A DNA stretch of 64,000 nucleotides from Nautilus pompilius (GCA_018389105.1 JACATO010002451.1:124001-188000); one strand, 5' to 3'. Positions 24,930 to 37,014 are shown, counted from the first letter of the stretch. A program made the numbers and translations. Notes: generated from the sequence alone by a model not told the origin.

Positions 24930-25500
24930 ACAGATATGAACAATTGATCAGATGCCTGTTATTATACGTTTAGCTAGTATTCTATAAACCGTCTGTTTAG
25001 CTATTGGTATAGATTTGTCTATGATTTCATAGATCGTTTTAATATATTAGTGTAGCTATGAAGAGAGTTCCATCAGCATAGACCAGTTTACTTTTAGCAA
25101 GGATTTCATACAGACATTGATCAGCGTTTAATCAGACGCCTGAAATAACGCTTGGCTTGTATTTAAAAGACCGTCTGACTTGCAAATAGTACAACTATCA
25201 CTGCGGTTCCGTAGACTACTTTGTGGTTTACTGACTAAACTTTGACTAGTCTTCAGTCAAGTCTCTGATCACCTCCTGGCACGGCTTTTGGCAGCCACAA
25301 CTTCACGGACTGATTATTGCCATCGAAGCATCAGCTAGGCCTCTCTCGATATGTTGTCTGATCACTCAACGCTTACATACCTTTGACCTGTGTAGCTTTA
25401 ACTATGTTTCCATAGTTATGAATAGGTTCCGCGTAGCTTTGACTAAGGTTTCAGATATTGTTATGATCTCTGTTAATGTAACTTTGACCATGGTGCTTGT
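24930..25500. repeat. Degenerate tandem repeat, unit about 42-60 bp
   Basis: Variants of TAGCTTTGACTATGGTTTC-ATAG recur, clearest at about 24995, 25051, 25096, 25391, 25433 and 25480. Two longer segments starting at about 24943 and 25128 share GATCAGATGCCTG / AATCAGACGCCTG, AAACCGTCTG / AGACCGTCTG and following bases. Strongly diverged, so the unit length is approximate. Confidence 0.4.
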
Positions 25501-26001
25501 CGAGGGGGGGGGGAACCTATCAGAAGGCACCCTTAAATAAAACCGTAACCAAATCGGATCAGAAATAAAATCTTTCGCTTTGCCCAGGTCGGACCCAGGA
25601 AATATTTAAAACCCCACTGCCTACGAAAAGCTAATCTGGCGTCCTCAACGACACGTAATTGATGGGTTTTACCTGAATTGCTCTGACAGTGGGGGTTGAC
25701 TCGATGACAGGCGAGGCCAGACTAATGTCTTCTCTTTGTGTTTGTCCGACAAACAGGTTAATCCGACCAAAAGAATGGCTGACAGCTGGGGTCAGACTTC
25801 GCGATTCCAGCTTGTTCTGCATGTCGGTCAGGTGATCCGAAACAATTCGGCGAAGAATAAAAGAGGAACTGTACCCGCGGGGCGGCGGATCATGAGAGAG
25901 GCTCGGATGTGGACGGACGTAGGTTTCGCTCAGAGTAACTAAAAAAAAAAAAAAGATTTAAAACGCACCAAATGGCAAAACAGATCAGTGCAGCGAAATA
26001 G

Positions 26002-26029
26002 CAGCAACAACAACAACAACAACAAAAAA
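26002..26029. repeat. CAA microsatellite
   Basis: About eight CAA units after GCAG, ending in an A run. Confidence 0.9.
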
Positions 26030-26764
26030 AACTGAGAGTAAATAAATGCAGCCAGCGTAATAGATCGCGTTAGCTTAAGGTTAGTTGGTTCTGTGTAATA
26101 ACCAGGATCCCTGTAGCCTGCTATTTGCGCGAGATATATCCGCCAGCGACGTTTTCAAGATCCGTTTAAGATTTATTTGGTGGGGGTGGGTCACGGAGTT
26201 CTGAATAACATATCAGATTATACCCTGCCTAATAAAACCGCTACTATATTCTTTGGATGCTCCGCAAACAAAGTTCTCGATCGGACCTGGAACATTAACC
26301 ATTATTACAGTCTACACGAAGGTATCCGATCTCCTCCGACCATAGACGAGCTAATATAAGGAATTATCAAGTCCAAGTTGGGAATCCATCAGGAAAAACG
26401 CACGAGCAAGGTGTCATCCCGTTCGCATTTATTTCCAAGACGTTTGAGTTGGTTTGGACGACTAATACAACCAGGGGCCATCGGCTCGATCGGGAGGTAG
26501 GGATAATCCACCACTGGCGTTAACTCGGATTAAAAAAAAAAATCTTTATTATAAAGAGCCTGATAGCGACTTTGCTTTAGAATTAAATGACAAAACTACC
26601 ATTTTTCATATCCGTTTATGGCTCGGCAGGGTACATGGAAAGGAGGACATTTATTGTTTTGCTCGCCATATTAATTTAATTTTAAAATTCCCTACCGTTT
26701 ATACTTTTATTCTGCTCGACGCGATTACCTCTTTAAATTTTAACGGGTTTCCACGGATTTTATA

Positions 26765-26803
26765 CGCATGCGCAAGTGAATTTCTTTGTTGACGTCATCC
26801 GGT
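26765..26803. promoter_or_regulatory. NRF1-like site plus ETS-CRE composite
   Basis: CGCATGCGCA (26765-26774) matches the NRF1 core. TGACGTCATCCGGT (26790-26803) reads ACCGGATGACGTCA on the other strand: an ETS site fused directly to a full CRE, a composite known from many CpG promoters. The motifs are seen directly; promoter function is inferred and no transcript could be assigned. Confidence 0.35.
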
Positions 26804-28440
26804 AGGCACGATGCGGAGTCATTGTGGACTCAGATATTAAAGACCGATTATCGGGGACGTATCTTCTTTCGTTGCCGCCTGATAAGGGCATTAAACGTTA
26901 GAAGCATCCGTAGCTACGTGTACTAAGACGGGAATAAATAATACGGGGTTCTGAGAGAAAAGACCATGGAAAAATATAAAAGAGCTGAAGTTTGTTACTA
27001 GCCTGCGTGTTGACGGATGATTACCTTATCGTACATCTCCCTTTAATTTTATTTTCCAGGGACGTTCAAATGACACCCGGCCGGATGCCAGTACGACGAG
27101 GCCATTTCCGGTGTTTCTGATAAATAGAGGAAACTCTTGGATTTCTCTGGCTAGATTTTTTTAAATATGTCGGTTTGGCACGTCTTCTGATTCCATGCTT
27201 AACCCCCGTTGGTTCCGGTACCGTTACTGTTTCCCCTTTTTTTTTTGGTTGGGAGAGGGTTAGGGTACTGTGCCTGTAACCTCGCAATCGAGGAATCGAG
27301 CTCCGAATCCTATAACTTATCTGTTCAGGTTCCCGCCGCCCTCGCAACATGGAGAAAAGATTCTCTCTATTTTGGCGGATACCCAGGGCACCTGAAACTC
27401 ACAACCCCCCCCAAAATCCGCAAGAAACATTCATTAGATAATTAAAAGAAAAAAATGTAAAAAAGCTAAAACATAAAAGTGCTAACTCCCATTTTTGCCG
27501 CCGCATCGCATAAATCCATCTTTTATTCCTGTACCATTTCCGGGCCGGAAGTTTGTCTCTCCTTATTCGTTTTTCAGCACGAGATACCAAAAAAAAAAAA
27601 AAAAGTTTAGAAAAAAATAATAGACATATTCGCCATTTTAATAGGTTTTTCTTTAAACAAAACAAAAATAGTCAAAAAAGCGCTAGATAGTAACCGACCA
27701 GTCTCGCGTTCAGCATCACTTACACGAACCCTAACGACGCCCTCATATCTTTAACCCTCCCACAACCCCAACGCACTCACAGCGGGCCCGGGGGGGGGGG
27801 GGAGGAGAGGTCGTACTTAGTTTCCCCACCCCATCTGTACATCGAAACAGCTCTAGCTCCCGTTACCTCCAAAGCACACACCTTCATTTTATTTTTAAAA
27901 GGAGAGCGAAACAAACAAACAAAAAGAAAACAAATCCGACCGGTAAAAACACGGACCCAGAATTCGTGGAAAGTCTGCTGAACAAAGTTATTTAGGAAAC
28001 CTAACCTCCTACCCACATACAAAGCGCTAATCTGGGGATGTAGATGTTTGCGTTCCTTCCATAAAGAATCCAGGCGAAAATCTTATATGGCGCTCAGCTG
28101 TAAAATGTACAAGCGAAGCCTATCGGCCACTTCGTGTGCACGTCTGTCTGTCTGTCCATGCGCTGGCCGAGCCTAGACAGTCATCGCACACCTACCGTTC
28201 GCCGATTGGGAGGGAGGTGGGACCATTCGTTCTGGAGAAACCGCGCTGGCATCTGATATACGCGATCTGTTTACAACAGCTACTGCGTTATACTTTAATT
28301 TTCCCTATATTTTGTATTATCCGCACCAGTGTTTACTCAATACAATGTCGTCATTTATCCCTCATTCCGAATCCTAAATATCCGTCTTGTCTCGTGTGAC
28401 TTCTACGCTAGCCTTTCCAGAATACCTCTCTCAGCCTGCC

Positions 28441-28660
28441 TCCTCTCTCTCTCCCTCTCTCTCTCCGTACTGACGTCATCCCTCTCTCCTCTCTCTATAT
28501 ATATATTACTGACGTCATTTCTCTCTTTACTGACGTCATTTCTTTCTCTCCATCTCTTCTCTCCTCTCTCTCTCCATCCACTCTAGCTCTCTCTCTCTAT
28601 CTCACTCTCTCCCTCTGTCTCCCCATCTCTCTCTCCGTACTGACGTCATCCCCCCCTCTC

Positions 28661-28693
<33 letters not shown>

Positions 28694-29125
28694 CTACTAT
28701 ATATTGACGTCATCACTCTCTCTCGCTCTCGAGCTCTCTCTCTCTCTCTCCCTCTCTCTCCATCCATCTATCTCTCTCTCTCTATCTCACTCTCTCCCTC
28801 TGTCTCCCCATCTCTCTCTCCGTAATATGACGTCATCCCCCCTCTCTCTCTCTCTTCTCTCTCTCCCCATCCATCTATCTATCTCTCTCTATCTCACTCT
28901 CTCCTCTGTCTCCCCATCTCTCTCCGTACTGACGTTCATCCCCCTCTCTCTCTCTTCTCTCTATATATATATACACTGACGTTATCTCTCTCCCTCTCTC
29001 TCTCTCCGTACTGACGTCATCCCCCCTCTCTCGTCTCTCTCTCTCTCTCTCTCTATCTCACTCTCTCCCTCTGTCTCCCCACTCTCTCTCTCCGTACTGA
29101 CGTCATCCCCCCCTCTCTCTCTCTC
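28441..29125. repeat. Composite minisatellite, CT tract with TGACGTCA and TA steps
   Basis: CT tracts with about ten CRE-like motifs, eight of them exact TGACGTCA, mostly as CCGTACTGACGTCATCCCC. Short TA runs precede some copies (28495-28506, 28683-28702, 28965-28975). A longer segment built from TATCTCACTCTCTCCCTCTG and GTCTCCCCATCTCTC recurs before the CRE at about 28597, 28783, 28888 and 29052, giving a higher-order repeat. Confidence 0.95.
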
Positions 29126-32100
29126 AGTGTGTAAACTTTGCAGTAATCACGATTTTAATTGGTAGATATTTGGCGGGAAGGAGAAAGCTTATTAAACAGG
29201 AATGGTTCGTTAAATCCCCCCCACACTAAAATAATGTTTTTTTTTTTGTCGTTATGGTAGCTCTAATAACCCATCATTGTGCCGAAACTACGTTTTTGTA
29301 CCAACTATGCTCAAAACGTATTAATTACAATAATTAGAAGAATACGCAATGTTAGTTTCCAGACAAGACGGCAAAAACTTGAATCGTCTACTTGATGTTT
29401 TCGTTGCTTTATCTGCTGAAGAGTATATCACGGACCGTTAGGGACAAGGGTGGAATACCATGATTTGCTGAAGCAGCCCGGTCGTGAACAATGCTGAAAG
29501 CAATACGCACCAATATTTTTACTATTTCGCCAGGCGACATTTTAAAACAAAGAGAATCTGACACCAATTTAAAACATCAGGCTCTTTTGAAAATCTATAT
29601 ATTCAGTTATTTTTAGCTGAAACTGCGACTAAAAGTTGATGTCATACTTGAACCACGGGTGGCGCCCCTAGAGGTGCACGGACCTAGAAGCAAGCACATC
29701 TTCAGTCGGGTACTGTGTTTTAAAAGGATTTGTGCTTAAATGGAGATTTGAAAGCTATTCAGGTGACTGGGCCTGTTTGGTTCTTAACGGGTTAATTATG
29801 AGAAATGACGGGGTAAATGTCGTATAAGCTAAGTTAAACAACTGCCAGGTTTTCCTTCGTATTGAACAAAAGTAAAAAGCTGCAGCAGTAGATCATTTTC
29901 ATGGTTGATTGGAATCATCTCTTAGCCCTGACTCACCGTGTGGCTGGTATTCTCATATCGCCATTGGCGCGTCTCAATCCCACGCGCACGTGGGGTTTGA
30001 TTTGGAGAAACAAATCATGATATTTTCAATCTATTTACGCGCTGAGCGGCAGAAATTTGGGGTGATGTGCGACTAAGAAAAACCATTGTGCCACACAGAA
30101 GCCCAGAACTGGCAGAAGAATGGAATGAAAAATGATGGAGTTCAAAAACAATTCAAGTCGCTCAGAGATTAGATGAAAATACAATCAATTATGTTATATT
30201 TATTATTTAACATTTTCCTTGTCAAAAACCATTATAGTATTTTTTTTCTCCATTTCGGGAAAAGTGAGAGTCAATAGGCGTCTGAAGATATACTGAAATC
30301 ATTTATATTTACCCAAAAAAGGGGGCACTTTTGATTTAGCAAGGGGATCTATGAAACACTTTCCTGCCCCGTATATTGTGTTTTCAGCAAAGAAACTCCT
30401 TCCATTTATTTCCCAGAGTGTGTTTACTTTGGTTATAGTTGGCCGTTTCTAAGATAGGAAGCTTGGCAGGCACCACCACTCTGTAATTAGGGGTCTCGTA
30501 GCTGAATAACCTGTTCGCGGTAGATACGAACCCTAGGAAAGACAAGTGAGTTACTCATGAAATACTTTAGTCACTCGGGCAACGTCACTGACCCAAAAAA
30601 ACCTATACAGGGAAAACTAAAAGGTACCCAACGGGAAACTGAGACTGAGCGTCCCTGGTTACCGCGACCGACGCCCTATTCTGGTAAAATTTGAGGAAAC
30701 GTTTTAGGGAGCATAGACCCAGGTTAAAGTCAGTTTTTCCCACAAGGGACAAGCTCGGAATCAAGGAAACAGTACTACGTTAGTAGATATGATCAGACAT
30801 ATTGTTTGACACAGTAGAGCGACTCTTGAATCAAGGAGGGATCTCGTCCGGACTATTGCTGGATGGACGACCGGGGGAGTTGCACGAAGAGTGACAAGAG
30901 AATAATGATGCAGATAGACATTCAGCGCCTGAGGAAATCATACGTGCAAGACGACGTTACAATCGATGCTGACATTGAGAGTCAGGGACAATTGGACATA
31001 TCCGTTGCGCTAAAACGGTAGTCTTTTGGGGCAATCAGAGTTACTGCCCTTTTAGTAAAGCCTAGAAGTAAACAAAACAACAGATAACGGTAAATGTGTT
31101 AATTTCCTATTCCATTCTGAAACATAAATCAGTAAAATATCCCATTTTAATTCATGGTCAAAAATGGATACTAAATTATGCAGTAGTTCTGCAGTAAGCC
31201 TTTAAATCCGGTTTAACTCATATTCAGACGTACGTATTTATATATTAGAAGACGATGAATCGTTATCTTTGGTTTCTTAAAGTCTTGTGGCCTTAGGGCT
31301 CAGCTAACTAATCAGCAGTTTCCTCAAGAAGTAAAACTACTCGCCAGGTCTCAGTGCGATGTCATAAAATTATGGTCTGGATGTTCCATTTTGTTTGCTT
31401 GTTGTTTTTTTCCCCCTTCAGAATATAGCATAATTTACTTTGTTATCTGATAAGTAATTTTTAAAAAGGAACATCGGGAGGCATAAAACTTTTGTTTATT
31501 TTCTCGTCCAAATGCGTTACTTACGAAGCGTTTGCTCAGTCCCGGGAGGGGTCAGCCACGAACCTGGAGTCTTTACTTGATGCCGAACGATTTTTACCTG
31601 CTCCTATGTACGTACGTCGTTAAGTGACGATGCGGAAGATACTAGGCACATCCAAGTAAAACCCCAGCTGAAATAGCATCTTTCCTTAGTACAATAGTTT
31701 GTTGTGTTGTTGTTGTTGTTTTTTTTTAATTTATTGTTTTTCTATAGTCTCAACAATTATTGATGCTGAAATCAGTTCTTTTCGTAGGTGGCATTGTCGA
31801 CTTGGCTAGGAAGTTCTCACGATTTTACAATAGAAAATTATTTGAAACAGGATAACATTAATATCCTTTGCATACAATAGACCTATCCCAAAGTATTCTG
31901 TGTACAACGATAGGTTAGAAGTCTTCGGACCCCTTTTTTACAACAATTCTAAATCTACTGATAACTATAACTTTATTTCACATTCTTTAAAAGCAATTTA
32001 TATTTCCTGCAAAATTGCTGCAGTTTATTTTAAATAATTTTATAAGAAAATGTTAGTTTTTGTATAATGATGTTGCAATGTTGCATCCTAAATTTATGTG

Positions 32101-33864
32101 AAACGAGTTTTCTTCCTTTGCGTCGTTAGTAGTATAGCAAACACCTTTCAGGCTTTTTAATATGCGGTACAAATCATTCTACTGATCTCGCCTTATTTAC
32201 CTTTTATTGTACACTGATCCTACCTGTCAGTATTAAAAAGTACATTAATTATTTTTCACAAAAACAAAAAAAATCTTAAGAACTAACTTCGGAGACGGTG
32301 ATTTGGGATGCCTTGCAAATAGTTAAAATTGTAAAAATTTCTTCTTTCAAGTGAAAGGTAGTGGAAAAAGCTCGAATGAATGAACCCCTTAATTTTTCTA
32401 CATATCACTAGCACAATTTCTTCACAAAAATATTAAGCGAGGAAAGCAACTTGTGCAATATCTTCAATCGCTTCAAGACCAAATGGCTATCGTAGCGTAA
32501 TTTCGAGCTAGCGGATAAGTCTAATGGAGCAAAGAATCGAATGCTTGCATCACAATCGGTCTGAAATGACTGGTTGCAGAGTAAGACAACACGTTTCTGA
32601 GTAAATGGCAGATTAGTCGCTGTCGATCTGTCTTTTTTGTTGTTCTCTTTTTAACGGGGAGAGGGGGTGAACTGGAATCTGCCGCTTTAGGAAAAAATCC
32701 TGATGGAACTAGCAATCCTTTTTACAGTGAAGGAAAGGCTCGCCGCAACAAAAGGAATTAGAGGAGACATTCTCAAATCAATATTCCTTGCGTAAGACTG
32801 TATTGGAAACAGTCTGATCACGCGAAATGCAGCGCTGTGATGTGCAGATCTCTTCAGCAGAGATAAAATCTACATTACAAACTTTCCTGGTGATGAAAGC
32901 GTAGTGCCGCGATTATCCACCAGAGAGCGTTGCTTATTGTGCGCCAGGTGTGTGTGAGTGTGTGTGTGTGTTGTGTGTGGGGGGGGTATTTTTTAGATGT
33001 GAGGTGGGAGAGATCGGAGTTCCCTGAGAAAACTCACAAGACCGACTGACGAGAAGCAGGGCACTAATAAACCCACGCCGATTCCGACCGGGAACAGGAC
33101 TCGCTCGATACCCTCAAAATGAGCTTATTTCAATTGTTGTTGTTTCTTTTTTTACTTTTGTGTTTGTTGTATATCTAAATGTAACCTAACCCTTACCACA
33201 ATAATCTCAATGCTTTGAAAAGGTTACATTGTTCATAATTAACAAACACACTCAACCATCACCATGGACTTTTCTAGAAAATGTTATACGATAAAGCGCT
33301 AAGTAGAAGACAACCGTTTCCCATTTATCTGGGACCTAGCCACTGACTGAGCCCATAGGCCATATTTCTGTGGACTTTTCACCATTTTTTGGTTATTGTC
33401 TTCGAGCAATTGCTATATTTACGGAGAAAGTTGTAGCCATTGCACGCCAGTGTCCCTAATCTCTTTCAGTGATTTAACTATAAGCCTTAGCTTGTCGAAA
33501 AGCTTCCTTACAGACTTCTGTGCGATGGAGTCGCTGCTGACAGATACCAGTAGAAAATCCGTCGCCTGGAACGCGCAGGCGTAGTCGCAGACGGGTTAAG
33601 CTTTTGCCAATATGCATCCTCGAGATTCTCATGGGTCGAGAGAAAAATTGGCATGGCTATTGACTTAGCATCTTTACAAACGGCTGTCAAACCCGGCTGA
33701 TTTGGTGCAATGGACGTGAACGAGCATTTGGTATAAAAGTAAAATAGATTTTACACCAATTAACGAACATCTAAATTCTTCCGGGGGGACGTTTATTTCT
33801 CGGAATACCCTCCTCCCACGCACCTGAAACCATTACAACTCGAAGGACACTAAATCGACTGCAG
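29126..33864. other. Long AT-rich non-coding stretch
   Basis: Nearly 5 kb with almost no frame above 60 codons. A weak tRNA-like segment at about 30490-30540 was considered and not accepted. A GT microsatellite at 32948-32987 is listed separately. I see no exon, transposon or tandem repeat that I can support. Confidence 0.6.
32948..32987. repeat. GT microsatellite ending in a G run
   Basis: Imperfect (GT)n followed by a run of G. Confidence 0.85.
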
Positions 33865-33927
33865 GTGCTTTCTTATGCGATCCACGCTCGGGATATAGAG
33901 AAACTTCAGGAGCATTTAGCCATGCAG
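33865..33927 (+). other. Possible 63-bp internal exon
   Basis: Flanked by an acceptor dinucleotide (GACTGCAG, ends 33864) and a perfect consensus donor, CAG|GTAAGT, starting at 33928. The 63 bases are one open block of 21 codons with phase 0 at both ends, reading into an amphipathic, glutamate- and glutamine-containing helix-like segment. The polypyrimidine tract upstream is poor, and the frame stays open for about 30 further codons upstream, so another acceptor may be used. The segment is not recognised. Confidence 0.2.
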
Positions 33928-35160
33928 GTAAGTAAGTCCAAACCACCAATTACTTGAAGTCATACGCGCAAAGTTAATGGCTACATTTCGGCATCTAAAG
34001 GGCGTCTCACTAAATAATGCAGGTGACTTTTTTGGGCGGTTACCGTACATTCAATATAAAATAAGTGTAGCCGCATAAAATGTATAAGGGTCGCTTTACT
34101 GCATTTATCTGCATAATTTAGGAATGATTCAGAAAACGGATAAATTGATAACCGGTTTCTTTCCCTTCTTTTAATTTTTTTTTTTAATGCGTGAAATGGT
34201 TAAGTTTTAATGAGTTCAAGATATAATAAAAAAAAATATCCCGATCCATAAATCCCTTATTTATTCTCTTTCTTGTGCAGCCGATCCTCGCCAATTACGC
34301 CCCCTGACAAGCCACGTCGCTCTCGTGCGCGCGGGTTCCGTGACTATATCCAGGCAACCAGATAAAGGACACTGGGAGGTACTCCAGCGACCGATCATAA
34401 ATAAGAGATGAAATTCGCGTAAAATAAACCTTTCGTGAAGAGAGAAAGCAGGATTAATGGGACGGGCGGTTTTATCAGATGTCACGCGATGACGCGCGGA
34501 TCGATGCCGCCGTTGTTTGGTCCCAGAAGATCTCCGCTGCAGTCCAAAGGTGAAACTCCACGATTAAGGCCTCCGCGGATCGCATGGCACGGAAAGCCGC
34601 GGAGGCTACGGGAACCGATGCTGCGATGATATTTCCGAGCGGCTCGAAGGACGGCCGACGGGAGGGGAGATCGATAGGCGGACGATAAGAACAGCGATGC
34701 CAGACCTGCGACTGAACTCACGCAACCGGGCGACGGTTATCTTGTGTTCGCCTTCATTTGCCGTGAAATCCTGACTCGGAAATTCGTTCTCGTCGGCAAA
34801 CTTTGAAATGCAAATCTACCACCGAGAGAAAGGAAGGTGCGCGGGGTGGTTTGGGGGGGGGGTGGGATCGACAACAAGAGAATCCCGACTTAGTACCGCC
34901 GTAAGACGCCATGACAAAGCATTGTTATTTTTATTAAGGGATAAATTTGTCTTATCAAGTCAGGGTTAACACACGAACGCCAGACCAAATTCCAGCAGTT
35001 TTATAATAAATAATTATCAGTTTCTGTACTTTTCCCGTTCAGGACCAAGAGAATTCAAGTCAGAAAAAAACCTTTTTTTTGCTCTTCTTTACAATTACTT
35101 ACTTTTTTAATTAACCAGGGACTTTTCTAATCGCGTCTGCTACCTGCCCAATATTCAATA
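33928..35160. other. Non-coding, CpG-rich 34.26-34.9 kb
   Basis: CpG-rich block with frequent CGCG and CCGCGG-like steps and overlapping frames on both strands (64 to 79 codons), consistent with a CpG island rather than coding DNA. AT-rich on either side. Confidence 0.4.
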
Positions 35161-35313
35161 GGATAACGTTTGGGTTGATACAACGGCGTTACGTCTGTCG
35201 CTTCGTGTAGGCGCGGATAGGGATAACGTTTGGGTTGATACAACGGCGTTACGTCTGTCGCTTCGTGTAGGCGCGGATAGGGATAACGTTTGGGTTGATA
35301 CAACGGCGTTACG
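35161..35313. repeat. 60-bp perfect tandem repeat, 2.55 copies
   Basis: 35161-35220 and 35221-35280 are identical, and 35281-35313 repeats the first 33 bases. Because 60 is a multiple of three, all frames repeat in phase. On the minus strand a frame of 85 codons (35127-35384) carries a 20-residue repeat starting VTPLYQPKRYP after a hydrophobic start; a second minus frame of 65 codons is also open. Identity of copies implies recent origin. Nothing supports expression. Confidence 0.95.
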
Positions 35314-35472
35314 CAACACAAGATGTTTTTCATGACTGCGTCCGAAAACCAAAAATAAAGATAAAACAAAACAATACTTAGCATTTAGTTAACATTCATT
35401 GTCTCTTTCACATTTAACATCTCTAACACCGCGTCGGACCAACATCGGAGAGTTTAACCTGGTAGTATAATT

Positions 35473-35560
35473 GCGCCGGAGCCGAATGGCCGAGTATTTT
35501 AATGTGCTCTCTTCTCAAACAGGCAACAACCTCAATTCTCGCGTGCAGCTGGTGCCTTCT
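35473..35560 (+). mobile_element. tRNA-Leu-like SINE head
   Basis: TGGCCGAG at 35487-35494 followed by TATTTTAATG resembles the tRNA-Leu/Ser A box TGGCCGAGTGGTTAAGG. A degenerate B box AACCTCAATTCTC is at 35528-35540, at tRNA-like spacing. No core domain or end was identified. Confidence 0.35.
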
Positions 35561-36544
35561 GGTCCAACTGAGCGTGTACTTAAAATTAAATAGGTGGAAC
35601 AAACCATCGACTACAGGGATGAAGAACTCTACTTCATTAGCCTCCATAAAAATGTAAGTCCGCCGAGAAAAAATAACGCGTAGAGATCGCACATCAAAAA
35701 GGCTGCCCGGATTATCTCCCATTTAGCGGAATGGATAATGTAGTGAAGAAGTTCCCTACCATTCATTTTTTAAATGTCAGAGGCGACCATAGTACTTGGA
35801 ATAAGAACATGCGGGCCGGCTGGGGAAGAAGAGCGCTAACCCAGTTGATCCTCACTTGAAGTTGGAAACGAGGCCCTGGACCTCAGTAGTCCACCGGACT
35901 ATCCCGCCGCCACCCCGACAGAATTCGCCACACGTTTATTGATGGGAATATAACCGTCAGTTTCCTGGAATTAAAGTGATTGAGATGCGCAGACTTTCGC
36001 TCACACAGCGGCTTGTCAAAGAAGTGAATATAAAACTATATACTTTTTCCGAAGTAATTTATTTCATAATTTCCGTACAATATTTGAAAGTTTTATAGTG
36101 ACAGCAAAAGATTCGGAATTTATAACTCTGTGAAGTGCAGTGGCCTACAAAAATAATTAAATTTTCGTTATTTCCTGTAACTTTTGAGGAAAGAGATACC
36201 ATAAAACGATGGAGGAAAATCGAAATCTTTAAAGAAAATTAGGGAAAGTGGGCTGTTTTAATGTATCGAAATTTTACAAATATTCAAGACCAACTGTTGC
36301 ATAGCGCGGATGTTGATATTCCGCATTAAATGGCCAAGTTTCAGGAACAGTGGATTTAAAAGTTGTTATGTGATTTGTCTTGCTTTGTCATACGCTTTAG
36401 TGGTTACGAATCCCATCTCGGTTACCAGGGGATGGATCGTGTGCCTTTGCATACTGAAAGGGTTCTGTGACCTTATCTTTTACTTAGCGTGGGAGACCAC
36501 GAGCGAAATGTCCCTACCAGAATTCTTCATTTTCAATTATGGGG
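35561..36544. other. Non-coding stretch around SINE remnants
   Basis: AT-rich from 35930 to 36300. A 97-codon plus frame at 36310-36603 runs into the SINE at 36545-36681 and is hydrophobic but unrecognised. Confidence 0.4.
35790..35925 (-). mobile_element. tRNA-derived SINE, TAGTCCGGTGG family
   Basis: On the minus strand GCGGCGGGATAGTCCGGTGG begins a tRNA-like head with its A box at 35891-35901 and a degenerate B box (GTTTCCAACTTC). The exact 11-mer TAGTCCGGTGG is shared with elements at 42246 and 46328, suggesting one family. The 3' part ends near GCCGGCCCGC, with no tail recognised. Confidence 0.45.
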
Positions 36545-36681
36545 GGAAACTGATGCGGTCGGCTGATGAAGAGAAGCGAAAGGAAACCACGCCAGGAAGA
36601 TGAGCTAGCTGACTGGGATTCAAACTCTGGCTTCTCACCAAAACATTCCTATACCCTAACCACTTTAGCACCGGCCGCGCC
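36545..36681 (-). mobile_element. tRNA-derived SINE
   Basis: On the minus strand the head starts GGCGCGGCCGGTGCTAAAGT at 36681. The A box is within TGCTAAAGTGGTTAGG (36655-36670 on the plus strand) and the B box GAGTTTGAATCCC is at 36615-36627. Beyond it GGCGTGGTTTCC resembles the Deu/Meta core. Box spacing is tRNA-like. Confidence 0.55.
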
Positions 36682-36762
36682 ATTAGAACTACGTCACTTA
36701 ACATTATTAGGTAATACAAAATCGCTGCCAGGTAAAAGGTAGGTACGGTAGGTAGGTAGATA

Positions 36763-36819
36763 GGTGTGGTGTGTGTGTGTGTGGCGTGTGCGTGCGTGCG
36801 CGTGCACGTGCGCGCGTGC
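36763..36819. repeat. GT/GC alternating tract, Z-DNA prone
   Basis: Preceded by GGTAGGTAGG steps. About 55 bases of almost strict purine-pyrimidine alternation, passing from (GT)n to GCGTGCGTGCGCGTGCACGT and then CGCGCGTG. Such alternation readily adopts Z-DNA. Confidence 0.85.
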
Positions 36820-37014
36820 CAGTGAATTCCGTATTGTAGAGGTGTTGGGTCGGCCAGCCACTGACCCCTGGAACGCTTTCAGACAGGCGACAGTAGTCAG
36901 CTCCAGCCGCTCTGCGTCCTACCCCAGATGGCCGAAGAATCAGTCGTTCGCCAGCTCTGCCGTGTGGGATTTCCGTCGGCTTTTCGTTCCGTTAGAGGAA
37001 GACGACACAATAGG

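Larger units (their letters stand above)
25501..28440. other. Non-coding stretch
   Basis: Unrecognised frames of 60 to 94 codons on both strands. G runs at 25506-25513 and 27790-27802, and A runs at 25943 and 27588. A CAA microsatellite and a CRE/ETS/NRF1 site group are listed separately. An acceptor-like TTTTATTTTCCAG ends at about 27059 but is followed by only a short open frame. Confidence 0.5.

Noticed and set aside
30490..30545. tRNA-like segment, possible SINE
   Set aside because: Neither box matches well in either orientation and no body or tail is visible.
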